In this document: positions 38,198 through 47,938 of the stretch, piece after piece | How the letters are laid out: every line of letters begins with the position of its first letter | Position numbering within the stretch: position 1 is the stretch's first letter | Assembly (NCBI RefSeq): GCF_001646655.1 | Contig: NZ_LPZN01000065.1 | Location: 38,734-102,733, forward strand | Source: Rhodococcus gordoniae | GTDB taxonomy: Bacteria; Actinomycetota; Actinomycetes; Mycobacteriales; Mycobacteriaceae | DNA: 64,000 nucleotides | Reading direction: 5' to 3' | Translations under genes and position numbers: made by a program | Notes under the pieces: generated by a model | The model's database searches: none | The model's input: the letters and a program-made list of their open reading frames with translations, nothing else | What the model was told of the DNA's origin: nothing

Positions 38198-39091
38198 GTG
38201 CCCGTCGCACCCGATAGCAACCCTTCGTTCGCCGCATATGCGGATCCCGGCCGTCTCGTGTCGACGGAGTGGTTGTCCGCTCATCTCGGCCATCCCGAAG
38301 TGAAGGTCGTAGAGTCCGACGAGGATGTCCTGCTCTACGACGTGGGGCACATCCCCGGTGCGGTGAAGATCGACTGGCATCTCGATCTCAACGATCCCGT
38401 CACCCGCGACTACATCGACGGCGAGCAGTTCGCCGCGCTCATGGACCGCAAGGGCATCCGTCGCACCGACACCGTGATCATCTACGGCGACAAGTCCAAC
38501 TGGTGGGCCGCCTACGCGCTGTGGGTCTTCACCCTCTTCGGTCACGAGGACGTCCGCCTCCTCGACGGTGGCCGCGACGCATGGATCTCCGAGAACCGCG
38601 ACACCACCCTCGACATCCCGTCCGCCACGACGAGCGGCTACCCGGTCGTCGAGCGCAACGACGCCCGGATCCGCGCATTCAAGGACGACGTCCTCGCCCA
38701 CCTGGGCACGGGTCCGCTGGTCGACGTGCGGTCGCCGCAGGAGTACACCGGTGAGCGCACCCACATGCCCGACTACCCGGAGGAGGGCGCCCTGCGCGGC
38801 GGTCACATCCCCACCGCGGTATCGATCCCGTGGGCGAAGGCCGCGGCGCCCGACGGCCGGTTCCGCGCCCGGGCCGAGCTCGACGAGATCTACGGCGACA
38901 TCGCGAAGGACGCCGACGTGATCGCCTACTGCCGGATCGGCGAGCGGTCGAGCCACACGTGGTTCGTCCTCACCCACCTGCTCGGGTACTCGAACGTGCG
39001 CAACTACGACGGTTCGTGGACCGAGTGGGGCAACGCGGTCCGCGTGCCCATCGCCAAGGGCGACGAGCCCGGAGAAGCGCCGGCCGCATGA
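38198..39091 (+). CDS. sseA: Thiosulphate/3-mercaptopyruvate sulphurtransferase SseA
   Basis: Two-domain rhodanese. 297 aa from GTG 38198, with AGGAG 6 nt upstream. The N-terminal inactive rhodanese domain contains [15 protein letters not shown] and [13 protein letters not shown], where an Asp replaces the usual Cys. The C-terminal domain has the active Cys in [18 protein letters not shown]. It also has RSPQEYTG and [12 protein letters not shown]. It overlaps sufE by ATGA, coupling sulphur transfer proteins. Mobilised sulphur may serve FeS assembly or thiolation. Confidence 0.95.
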   Translation: MPVAPDSNPSFAAYADPGRLVSTEWLSAHLGHPEVKVVESDEDVLLYDVGHIPGAVKIDWHLDLNDPVTRDYIDGEQFAALMDRKGIRRTDTVIIYGDKSNWWAAYALWVFTLFGHEDVRLLDGGRDAWISENRDTTLDIPSATTSGYPVVERNDARIRAFKDDVLAHLGTGPLVDVRSPQEYTGERTHMPDYPEEGALRGGHIPTAVSIPWAKAAAPDGRFRARAELDEIYGDIAKDADVIAYCRIGERSSHTWFVLTHLLGYSNVRNYDGSWTEWGNAVRVPIAKGDEPGEAPAA

Positions 39092-39501
39092 GCATCCCCG
39101 CCCCCCTCGCCGAGATCGTCGACGACTTCGCTGCCGTCGAAGGTCAGGACAAGCTGCAGTTGCTTCTCGAATTCAGCCGCGAGCTCCCGCCGCTTCCCGC
39201 CGAACTCGAGGAAGCGGCGATGGAGCCGGTGCCCGAGTGCCAGTCGCCGCTGTTCCTGTCCGTCGACGCATCCGACCGGTCGCAGGTGAAGCTCCACTTC
39301 AGCGCACCCCCCGAGGCGCCGACCACGCGCGGATTCGCCTCGATCCTGCACCAGGGACTCGACGGTCTCAGCGCGCAGGAGATCCTCGACGTGCCCGACG
39401 ATTTCTACGCCTCGCTCGGGCTCGCCGAGGCCGTCAGCCCGCTGCGGTTGCGAGGGATGAGCGCGATGCTCACGCGCATCAAGCGGCACCTCCGAACCTG
39501 A
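39088..39501 (+). CDS. sufE: SufE-like sulphur acceptor
   Basis: 137 aa. SufE proteins take persulphide sulphur from a cysteine desulphurase. The reactive Cys is in [15 protein letters not shown]; other family pieces are [19 protein letters not shown] and [27 protein letters not shown] overlaps the sseA stop. The pairing of a rhodanese with SufE suggests the sulphur source may be SseA, an inference from coupling. Orthologue next to sseA in M. tuberculosis. Confidence 0.93.
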   Translation: MSIPAPLAEIVDDFAAVEGQDKLQLLLEFSRELPPLPAELEEAAMEPVPECQSPLFLSVDASDRSQVKLHFSAPPEAPTTRGFASILHQGLDGLSAQEILDVPDDFYASLGLAEAVSPLRLRGMSAMLTRIKRHLRT

Positions 39502-39508
39502 CGCGGTC

Positions 39509-40969
39509 ATGGAGTTCACCGAGCTCGCCGACTACCGGATCCCTCCCGGCGTTCTGACCGAATGGCTGCCCTGCGCGGCCGAGGACGACTGGCGCGAGGA
39601 TCCCCGTCCCGCCTCGTACATCCACGAGGCGCATCTGAGGCGCACTTCGGGGATCCGGTACGGCGGCGGCCGCGACTCCTGGCTCGGCACGGCCTTCGAA
39701 GTCGCCGGGCCGCTCGACACCGAACGGTTCCGGCGGGCCCTGCAACGCTGGATCGACCGGCACGAACCGCTGCGCAGCCACGCCCAGCTCGCGGGGGAGC
39801 AGAGCGGGAACGACCTGGTGCGGCGCACCGCACCGCCGGGCAGGGTGTCGGTGCGTCCCATCCGGCACGATCCCGCCGATCCGGACACGATCCGCGACCA
39901 CCTGCTCGGCCTGTTCGACGACTACACGACGCCGCATCTGTGGCCGTCCTACGTCTTCGCGACGCTCGAGCGGACGCCGGACGGGGATGTCGGCGACACG
40001 GGGGGCGCGAAGGACACCGATGAGCGGTTCACGGTCTTCTTCGGCGCCGACCACTCCATCATCGACGGGTACTCCGTGGTACTCGTCGCGCACGAGATCT
40101 CGGCGCTCTACGAGGAGGAGCGCACCGGTCGCGCGGCCGACCTGTTCCCGGTGGGGAGCTACATCGATTTCGGTGCCGCCGAACGGGACGAGTCCGCACA
40201 GCTGGACGACCATCACGAGGCGGTGCAGATCTGGCGGCGCACCCTGACCGAATGCGGAGGCGAACCACCCGCCTTCCCCCTGCCGATCGGTGCGCGACCA
40301 TCGCACGCCACACCCCAGCAGCGACTGTCCGAGCGCTGGTTCGACGACGACGAGGCGAGTGCCTTCTCCGCGTGCTGCCGCCGTGCGGGGACGGGTTTCT
40401 TCGCCGGCGTGCTGGCGTGTTTCGGCCGGGCGACGGCCGAGATCACCGGCGCCGAGCGGTTCCGGACCGTCGCGCCCGCGCACACCCGCGCCGGCCCGAT
40501 CTGGGCGGGTTCGCTCGGCTGGTTCGTCGGCCTTCGACCGATCGACCTGAACCTTACGGGCACAACGGATTTCGACGTCCTGGCGATGCGCGCCGGCGAC
40601 GAACTGCACCGCACCCGGGCGAGTGCGCGAGTGCCGTTCGTGCGGGTGGGCGAACTCCTCGGCGTCCCCATCCGCCCCCGGTTCGTCGTGTCCTACATGG
40701 ACGTGCGGTTCGTTCCCATGGCAGCACAGTGGCCCGAATGGAACGCCCGGGCCCTGCGCAGCCGCAGCTTCACGCACGACGTGTACATCTGGATCAATCG
40801 CACCCCCGAGGGGGTGAACATGTCGGCGCGATTCCCCGACAACACGGTCGCGGGCGAGAACGTCCCCCGCCTCATCGCACGCGCCCGCGAGCTGATGCAC
40901 GAGGTCGCGGTCGGCGGGCCGTGGATCGCGCAGCCGGAAACGGTGACGGTCCCACCTACCGGTGAGTAG
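39509..40969 (+). CDS. PapA-like condensation-domain acyltransferase
   Basis: 486 aa single condensation domain, the size of mycobacterial PapA proteins that acylate trehalose or diols. The catalytic motif reads FGADHSIIDGYSVVLVAHEI: the first His of HHxxxDG is Asp, but the catalytic His and DG are kept, as in PapA enzymes. A second-lobe motif region lies at about 415-450 (VYIWINRTPEGVNMSARFPD). It begins 7 nt after sufE and precedes accA3. No polyketide synthase or MmpL gene is nearby, so substrate and product are unknown. Confidence 0.85.
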   Translation: MEFTELADYRIPPGVLTEWLPCAAEDDWREDPRPASYIHEAHLRRTSGIRYGGGRDSWLGTAFEVAGPLDTERFRRALQRWIDRHEPLRSHAQLAGEQSGNDLVRRTAPPGRVSVRPIRHDPADPDTIRDHLLGLFDDYTTPHLWPSYVFATLERTPDGDVGDTGGAKDTDERFTVFFGADHSIIDGYSVVLVAHEISALYEEERTGRAADLFPVGSYIDFGAAERDESAQLDDHHEAVQIWRRTLTECGGEPPAFPLPIGARPSHATPQQRLSERWFDDDEASAFSACCRRAGTGFFAGVLACFGRATAEITGAERFRTVAPAHTRAGPIWAGSLGWFVGLRPIDLNLTGTTDFDVLAMRAGDELHRTRASARVPFVRVGELLGVPIRPRFVVSYMDVRFVPMAAQWPEWNARALRSRSFTHDVYIWINRTPEGVNMSARFPDNTVAGENVPRLIARARELMHEVAVGGPWIAQPETVTVPPTGE

Positions 40970-41038
40970 CATCGGATGCTCGAAGGCCCGCCGTAATGTA
41001 TAGGGGCCATCCGGTTACATCGTCGATCCGATTGGCGC

Positions 41039-41066
41039 TTAGACTGCCCGTCGACGGAAATAACCT
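41039..41066 (+). promoter_or_regulatory. accA3 promoter
   Basis: TTAGAC (41039-41044), a 16-nt spacer and TAACCT (41061-41066) lie 24 nt before the GTG, with AGGAGG at 41081-41086. A conventional leadered promoter, unlike many neighbours. Confidence 0.55.
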
Positions 41067-41090
41067 AACGATCGATCAACAGGAGGCTCC

Positions 41091-42881
<1,791 letters not shown>

Positions 42882-42910
42882 TACGGCGATCGAGTAACAC
42901 AGCAGATCCC

Positions 42911-42950
42911 CGACGGTCCCCCGCATCGCTCACGATGCGGGGGACCGTCG
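42911..42950 (+). terminator. Strong hairpin terminator after accA3
   Basis: Perfect 18-bp stem (42911-42928 and 42933-42950) with a CTCA loop, 29 nt after the accA3 stop. The strongest hairpin of the window, suiting a highly expressed gene. Confidence 0.88.
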
Positions 42951-43004
42951 CTGTATCCGGGTGTCATCCGGCGTCACGGTCCGGCTTCCGCGCGTGAAAG
43001 CTAT

Positions 43005-43010
43005 TAGCCT
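43005..43010 (+). promoter_or_regulatory. -10 box of the first DUF1707 gene
   Basis: TAGCCT, 6 nt before ATG 43017. The spacer GGAGAC could also act as a weak ribosome site. Confidence 0.45.
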
Positions 43011-43016
43011 GGAGAC

Positions 43017-43397
43017 ATGGCCGACCGTCCCGAGATCCGCATCGGCACCGCCGAGCGTGAGGAAGCCGTAGCGCTGCTCGGTGAGCACTTCGCCGCGGGG
43101 CGCCTCGGCCTGGCGGAGTTCGACGAGCGGGTCGCGCTCGCGACGCAGGCCACAGTGCGCGGCGATCTGGTTCCCCTCTTCGCCGATCTGCCTTCGGCGC
43201 CGGCCGTGGTGGCCCCCTCCCCCGGACCCCGCGATCTCGCGGAACAACTGCTCACCCTGGTGCCGTTCGTGCTCGTCGCGTTGCTCGTGATCGTCGTCCT
43301 CCGGCATCCGATCGCGCTGCTCATCGCCTTCGGGGTGTTGTTCGTCGCGGGTCGCCGTGCCTACCGGCTGCTCGGTGAAGGACGCGGCCCGTCCTGA
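43017..43397 (+). CDS. DUF1707 small membrane protein (copy 1)
   Basis: 126 aa. The DUF1707 domain covers residues 4-55: EIRIGTAEREEAVALLGEHF, then GRLGLAEFDERVALATQATVRGDL, a short helical domain common in actinobacterial membrane proteins and related in layout to SHOCT. Two hydrophobic segments at about 80-115 (LVPFVLVALLVIVVL and IALLIAFGVLFVAG) anchor it. Function unknown. A close paralogue follows after 104 bp. Confidence 0.85.
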   Translation: MADRPEIRIGTAEREEAVALLGEHFAAGRLGLAEFDERVALATQATVRGDLVPLFADLPSAPAVVAPSPGPRDLAEQLLTLVPFVLVALLVIVVLRHPIALLIAFGVLFVAGRRAYRLLGEGRGPS

Positions 43398-43488
43398 CCG
43401 TCCGGTGCCCGGCCGCCCTTTCTGCTGTCGCGGAAATCACAGCATCCCGGGAGATGCCCGTGTCTGTCGCCGCTCCGACGCCACAGGT

Positions 43489-43494
43489 TAGGGT
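43489..43494 (+). promoter_or_regulatory. Leaderless -10 box of the second DUF1707 gene
   Basis: TAGGGT, 7 nt before ATG 43502, with no ribosome site. Confidence 0.5.
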
Positions 43495-43501
43495 GACCGG
43501 C

Positions 43502-43936
43502 ATGCCCGAACACCCCGACATCCGGATCGGCAACGCCGAACGCAGTGAGGCGCTCGACCTGCTCGGCGAACACTTCGCGCTCGGCCGGCTGACACTGTCG
43601 GAATTCGACGAACGCAGCGCGAAGGCGTCGGCGGCCGGGACGCGCGGTGATCTCGACGTGCTGTTCACCGACCTGCCCGCCCACCTCACCGATAGCTCGG
43701 CCACGACCCGGGACGACCTTCCGGTGATCATCCCGAAGAAGGATCCCGAGCGGTGGCGCGAGGTCGTGATGGGCCTGACGCCGCTGGTCGCGCTCGTGCT
43801 GTTCTTCACCTTCGACACGTGGCTGTTCTTCCTCCTGATCCCCGCCGTGGGCATCGTCCTGTTCGCCGGTCGCGACCGGGACGGGCACAGCACCGACGAC
43901 GCCGACACCCACCGTGGTGAGAAGAAGAACGCCTGA
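43502..43936 (+). CDS. DUF1707 small membrane protein (copy 2)
   Basis: 144 aa paralogue of the preceding gene: DIRIGNAERSEALDLLGEHF, then GRLTLSEFDERSAKASAAGTRGDL aligns almost column by column. One or two transmembrane helices at about 90-125 (VALVLFFTFDTWLFFLLIPAVG) and an acidic tail follow. The start at ATG 43502 is set by the -10 box. The VanZ-like gene begins 3 nt after the stop, so the two are probably co-transcribed. Function unknown. Confidence 0.85.
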   Translation: MPEHPDIRIGNAERSEALDLLGEHFALGRLTLSEFDERSAKASAAGTRGDLDVLFTDLPAHLTDSSATTRDDLPVIIPKKDPERWREVVMGLTPLVALVLFFTFDTWLFFLLIPAVGIVLFAGRDRDGHSTDDADTHRGEKKNA

Positions 43937-43939
43937 ACC

Positions 43940-44302
43940 GTGCCGTCCACGCCCCTCCGGCACCGCGCTCTGCCCCTGATCCTCGCGGTCGTCGTCATCA
44001 CCGCGATGCTGCTCTCTCCCGGCGGTACCGTGCCGAGCGGTCCTCCCCATGCCGACAAGGTCACGCACGCGTTGATGTTCGTGGCCCTCGCGCTGTGTTC
44101 CCGCTACGCACGGATCTCCCCCGTCGTCACCGTGGTGTGGCTGGGTCTCTACGGCGTGCTGACGGAGATCCTCCAGGCCACCGTCGCGGTCCGGCGCTCC
44201 GGGTCGTTCTGGGACTGGTGCGCCGATCTCGCCGGCGTCGCGATCGGCCTCGCCGTCGCGGCCGCCGTCGGCTCGCGTTCCCGCACGCGATCGAGACCGT
44301 AA
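43940..44302 (+). CDS. VanZ-like membrane protein
   Basis: 120 aa with three to four hydrophobic helices (LPLILAVVVITAMLLSPGG, ALMFVALALCS, VVTVVWLGLYGVLTEILQ, LAGVAIGLAVAAAVG). VanZ-type features are the HADK/H pair after helix 1 (PHADKVTHALMFVAL), the E-Q in LTEILQ and the RSGSFWDWCADLAGV segment. Related proteins confer low teicoplanin resistance or handle lipids; the role here is unknown. GTG start 3 nt after the DUF1707 gene. Confidence 0.82.
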   Translation: MPSTPLRHRALPLILAVVVITAMLLSPGGTVPSGPPHADKVTHALMFVALALCSRYARISPVVTVVWLGLYGVLTEILQATVAVRRSGSFWDWCADLAGVAIGLAVAAAVGSRSRTRSRP

Positions 44303-44399
44303 GCAGCAACCCGTGATTCGTCACAAGACCTGCCGCTGGTAGCCTCCTCCGCGCCGACAGTCCGACGGGGGATCGGACAGGCTGCTCACGGGGGAACGA

Positions 44400-44717
44400 A
44401 TGTCGCAGGAACAGGTCGCGGACGCACTACCGACGGTGCTTCCGCCGTATCTCCATCTACCGTGCGCGGACGCGGTCCCGGATCCGGCCGACGCCGTCGT
44501 CGACTATCGGTATCTCGGCGACGGCCGCATCGCGCTGCTCGCCTACACGGCGCTCGACCGTCTCCACTCCTGTTGCGGCGCCGGGCAACCCTGGCTGGTG
44601 CTGCCCACGCACGTGCTCCCGCGACTGCGTGAGGCACAGCCGTGGGACTCTCTGCTGCTCGACGTCCCGATACCCGAATCGGAACGCAGACGCCCGGCGG
44701 ACGGGGACGCGCGATGA
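44400..44717 (+). CDS. SAV_915/SseB-like small protein
   Basis: 105 aa. The core GDGRIALLAYTALDRLHSCC then GAGQPWLVLPTHVL resembles the small SAV_915 (SseB-like) family often found beside type VII secretion substrates in actinobacteria; that family assignment is from memory of the pattern. Two adjacent cysteines and a conserved Gln-Pro-Trp stand out. GGGGGA precedes the ATG by 4 nt. Its stop overlaps the next gene as ATGA. First gene of the four-gene WXG module; it might be a chaperone-like or accessory protein. Confidence 0.72.
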   Translation: MSQEQVADALPTVLPPYLHLPCADAVPDPADAVVDYRYLGDGRIALLAYTALDRLHSCCGAGQPWLVLPTHVLPRLREAQPWDSLLLDVPIPESERRRPADGDAR

Positions 44718-44995
44718 GCCTGTACGTCGACCCCGACGAACTCGATCGGGCCGCGGGCGTCTACACGGGTGCGGCCGCGGATACCGCGGATCTCGTCGGC
44801 ACCTGCCCCACGAGCGTGGACGCGGGTCTGGCGACCGGCCCTCTCACCGGCATGCTGGCGCAGATCGTCACCGACCTCGCCGGCACGGTCGAGGTCCTCG
44901 GCGGAACGGGTGGCCTGCTGACGACCACGGCACAGACGTACCGGGAAGCCGACGACGAAGCCGCCGCCGCGCTCGTCCGGGCCTGGTCGGAGTGA
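44714..44995 (+). CDS. EspC-like / WXG100-superfamily small protein
   Basis: 93 aa, all helical by appearance. It starts LYVDPDELDRAAGVYTGAAAD, in the style of EspC-type ESX substrates, and has a Gly-rich turn in the middle (TGPLTGML). The C-terminus carries TYREADDEAAAALVRAWSE, which contains YxxxD, the type VII secretion signal. Overlaps both neighbours (ATGA before, GTGA after), so the three genes are tightly coupled. Likely forms a secretion partner with the next protein; this is inference. Confidence 0.72.
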   Translation: MSLYVDPDELDRAAGVYTGAAADTADLVGTCPTSVDAGLATGPLTGMLAQIVTDLAGTVEVLGGTGGLLTTTAQTYREADDEAAAALVRAWSE

Positions 44996-46134
44996 CCGTG
45001 CCGATCGACACCTTCATCGCCGGAAACCCCGCGGACATCCGACGGGTAGAGGACTGGATCCGCACCACGCTGGGCACCACGATCGGGAACGTCGCCGACG
45101 CCGCGGCCCGGGCGCGTCGCATCGCCGACGACGCCTGGGAGGGCGACGCTTCCGAGACCTACCTCGACAGGTCGAGCGAACACGTCCACGCCGTCGACGA
45201 TTTCCACGAGCGGACATCGAGGACCGCCGATGTCTTCGCGGGCCTGGCGGGCGAACTGTCGCGTGCCCTGTCCGACATGGCCGGCATCCGGGCTCGCGCC
45301 GCGGCCGCGGGACTGCCGGTCGTGGGCAACACGATCGGTGATCCTCCCCCGGGTGACGACGAAGTCGCTTTCCGAAGGGCCTCGGCATATCAGGAGGCGA
45401 ATGACGCCGCCGAGGCGGTGCACGCTCGCTGGTCGGTGGCGATTGCCGGCGCCGTGAACACCTGGACGGGACATCCGTGGTCAGCGTCCTTCCTCGGGAG
45501 CACCGCGCTCGACTACGTCGACAAGAACCTGCAGGGCAAGATCGCGGGCCTCCTCGCCGTGCAGCAACAACTCCGGACCGAGGCGATCCGTGAGATGGAG
45601 CGATTTCTCTCGCTTTCGCCGGACACACCGTACGACGAGCTACGACGTACGTTCGGTTCTGCGCGGAAACCACTCGACGATCTGGTGACGACCACCGGAC
45701 GCCTCGACGACATGGCATCGATGTCCCGGACAGCCGGCCGGGCCGCGGGGACCATAGGTCTCGTCGCCGGTGTCGGGCTCGACTATTTCGCTGGTGGTGA
45801 GTCCCTCGAGCAAGCCGTGGTCTCCAACGGACTCGGCCTCGGAGCCTCGATAGCAACCGGCGCGGCGGTGGGGAGCGCTATCGGGTCGATTCTTCCGGGT
45901 GCGGGTACTGCTCTCGGTGCCGTGCTCGGCGCCGGGGCAGGCACAGTCGCCGGAATCTTCACGTCCGGTGCGGTCGACAACCTCTACGAGGCGAGTACCA
46001 AATCCGTGTGGGGAGCGATCGGTGCGGGCCGGGAGGAAGTCGAAAGTGCTGCCGCAGCTACCGGAGCGTTGGCCGGCGCCGGCGTCCGCGGAACATTACA
46101 CCTGGGGAGAGGAATACTGGATGCCGTTTTCTGA
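44992..46134 (+). CDS. WXG-domain protein with C-terminal glycine-zipper membrane region (candidate T7SS toxin)
   Basis: 380 aa. The N-terminal helical hairpin (about 13-90) carries W49-E50-G51, a WXG turn. A helical middle region follows to about 240. From about 249 to 325 the protein is Gly/Ala-rich with repeated GxxxG steps (GLGLGASIATGAAVGSAIGS, then AGTALGAVLGAGAGTVAGIF), a glycine zipper able to insert in membranes. No enzymatic motif is visible. The layout recalls LXG/WXG effectors with membrane-damaging C-termini such as staphylococcal TspA. GTG 44992 overlaps the previous stop; GTG 44998 is an alternative. Confidence 0.7.
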   Translation: MTVPIDTFIAGNPADIRRVEDWIRTTLGTTIGNVADAAARARRIADDAWEGDASETYLDRSSEHVHAVDDFHERTSRTADVFAGLAGELSRALSDMAGIRARAAAAGLPVVGNTIGDPPPGDDEVAFRRASAYQEANDAAEAVHARWSVAIAGAVNTWTGHPWSASFLGSTALDYVDKNLQGKIAGLLAVQQQLRTEAIREMERFLSLSPDTPYDELRRTFGSARKPLDDLVTTTGRLDDMASMSRTAGRAAGTIGLVAGVGLDYFAGGESLEQAVVSNGLGLGASIATGAAVGSAIGSILPGAGTALGAVLGAGAGTVAGIFTSGAVDNLYEASTKSVWGAIGAGREEVESAAAATGALAGAGVRGTLHLGRGILDAVF

Positions 46135-47056
46135 TCGTCCTGATCTCCGTACCTACGGGGATCCGCGCGCCACCTACGTCATCGTGTTCACCGCCCTGGT
46201 AGGTCTGCTGTGCCCGTTGCTCCTCGTCGCAGCCGTGGTCGAACGGGTAGTGGCGGGGCTGCCGTTCGCGCTTCCCGACGCTACAGCTCTTCTCCTGACA
46301 CTGGGCGCAACCCTTCTGATGTATCCGGTGCTCGGTGTCCTCATGTACAGCCCTCGGATCAGAGCCGATCACATCGTCTCGGGCTCCGAGAGTTCTTCGC
46401 CGGCTCTCATTCTCCGGCAATCCTCCTCGACATTCTGGAGCGCCGTCGTTCAGATCGGGGCATTCACGCTCATGCTCCTCGTGATCATCTGGGTCAGCGA
46501 AGGGTCTCGGGAGCAGCTGTCCGGAAGCATCGTTCTCACCGTCCTCGCCTGCTCATGGCAGGTCGGCTACTCCTTCTTCATCGTCCGACACACACTGCGC
46601 CCCGGTTACATCGCACTCTCCGCCGAGGGAATCCGCTTCAGCGATCACGCCACGGACACCTGGATCCCCTGGGAGGCATCGACGTCCGGAGTACTGGCCG
46701 ACCCGCTCTACGTCGTGGTCGTCGCTCGACCGGCGCGTGGCGCCACCACGAGTTCGCGGGTTCCATTGCCGTGGCGGATCATCGACGACCGCAAGGACGG
46801 CGACCTGCGTCCCTCGTCCCGGCGCGGCCCCGGCCGCACTGCCCGCATCGACCGGCGCCGGTTCGAGATCGCACCCGAACTCCTCGACGCCGTGCTCGAC
46901 CACTACCTCGGCAACCCCGCCGCTCGCGCCGAACTCGCCGACCCCGAGGCGATCGCGCGCCGGGTCGACGAATTGCGCTCCTACGCACCCGGACCGCGAT
47001 GGCGACGCTACGGTCCGGTCCCCGTGCCGATCCTGAGCACGCCGGCGCCGAGGTGA
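46121..47056 (+). CDS. Four-helix membrane protein with C-terminal PH-like domain (possible immunity protein)
   Basis: 311 aa. Transmembrane helices at about 17-42, 48-74, 107-128 and 137-158 form two hairpins. The rest is cytoplasmic: GYIALSAEGIRFSDHATDTW and IPWEAS look like the strands of a bacterial PH-like domain, and a C-terminal helical part follows. ATG 46121 has GAGAGG 8 nt upstream and overlaps the toxin-like gene by 14 bp. A multi-pass membrane partner directly after a glycine-zipper protein is what an immunity gene would look like; unproven. Confidence 0.65.
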   Translation: MPFSDRPDLRTYGDPRATYVIVFTALVGLLCPLLLVAAVVERVVAGLPFALPDATALLLTLGATLLMYPVLGVLMYSPRIRADHIVSGSESSSPALILRQSSSTFWSAVVQIGAFTLMLLVIIWVSEGSREQLSGSIVLTVLACSWQVGYSFFIVRHTLRPGYIALSAEGIRFSDHATDTWIPWEASTSGVLADPLYVVVVARPARGATTSSRVPLPWRIIDDRKDGDLRPSSRRGPGRTARIDRRRFEIAPELLDAVLDHYLGNPAARAELADPEAIARRVDELRSYAPGPRWRRYGPVPVPILSTPAPR

Positions 47057-47059
47057 CGG

Positions 47060-47890
47060 TCAGGCGGTCGCGTTCGGATCGACGAGCCGGGTCCGCAGGG
47101 CCTGCAGGGTGTCGTCGTCGAGACCGAGTCCGGCAGCGAAGTACTGCTCGATGGTTCCGTAGCGCGACAGCGCCTCGTCGATCGCCACCTCGAGGTATTC
47201 GCGGCGCACCCCGAGTAGGGGTGTGAGCAGCTCGGGATCGCCGCCGAGCGATGCGAACCGGGCGAAGAAGTCGTCGAAGTGCGGCAGCAGTTCGTCGTTC
47301 GTGCGCAGGTAATCGGCGAACACGGCCTCCGGGTCGGCGCCGGCGAACAGGAGCAGCGACGCCGCCGCCCATCCGGTGCGATCCTTGCCGGCGCTGCAGT
47401 GCACGAGCCCTGGAACGTCTCCGTGTGCAACGGTGTCGGCCAGGGTCCGGTACGAGGCCACGGCGCTCGGAAGGACGACGAAATCACGGTAGCTCTGCCG
47501 CAGGTAGTCGGCGGCGCGACCGTCCCCGAGTGTCTGCGACACCAACTCCGGATTCGACACGAGTTGCGGCAGTGTCGCCGCGATGGATCCGCCGTCACGG
47601 TCGGCGAGGACGTCGAGGCCGAGGTGCCGGGCGCCGGCGGGGACGCGATCGGGGCGGGCCTGCTGTTCCTCGAGCGTGCGCAGGTCGAAGACCGTCGCGA
47701 TGCTCAGGGCGTCGAGAGTCTCGACGTCGGTCTCGGTCAGGCGGCCGAGGTGGGTGGAGCGGAAGACCACCCCGGTGCGGACCGCGCCGCCGAACGAACT
47801 CGGGCAACCCCCGATGTCCCTCAGGTTGGCGAGCGACGGAATCGCGAAGGATTCGCCACCGGTTACGGTCTCGTCCAGTGCATCGGCCAT
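47060..47890 (-). CDS. PtpB-like tyrosine/lipid phosphatase
   Basis: 276 aa from ATG 47890, chosen because a TAGCTT box lies 7 nt upstream; TTG 47899 is an alternative. The P-loop is GLVHCSAGKDRTGWAAASL, the HCxxGKDRTG form of bacterial PtpB and triple-specificity phosphatases, with Lys and Asp inside the loop. The N-terminal NLRDIGGCPSSFGGAVRTGVVFRSTHL is the matching substrate-side motif. Convergent with the module gene, 3 bp apart. Target unknown; M. tuberculosis PtpB is secreted but no signal is seen here. Confidence 0.92.
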   Translation of the reverse strand: MADALDETVTGGESFAIPSLANLRDIGGCPSSFGGAVRTGVVFRSTHLGRLTETDVETLDALSIATVFDLRTLEEQQARPDRVPAGARHLGLDVLADRDGGSIAATLPQLVSNPELVSQTLGDGRAADYLRQSYRDFVVLPSAVASYRTLADTVAHGDVPGLVHCSAGKDRTGWAAASLLLFAGADPEAVFADYLRTNDELLPHFDDFFARFASLGGDPELLTPLLGVRREYLEVAIDEALSRYGTIEQYFAAGLGLDDDTLQALRTRLVDPNATA

Positions 47891-47897
47891 GTCCGAC

Positions 47898-47903
47898 AAG
47901 CTA
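47898..47903 (-). promoter_or_regulatory. Leaderless -10 box of the phosphatase gene
   Basis: TAGCTT on the minus strand, 7 nt before ATG 47890. Confidence 0.45.
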
Positions 47904-47938
47904 CCGCCGTCCGATCTCGAACAGGGGGAACCGTCCCG

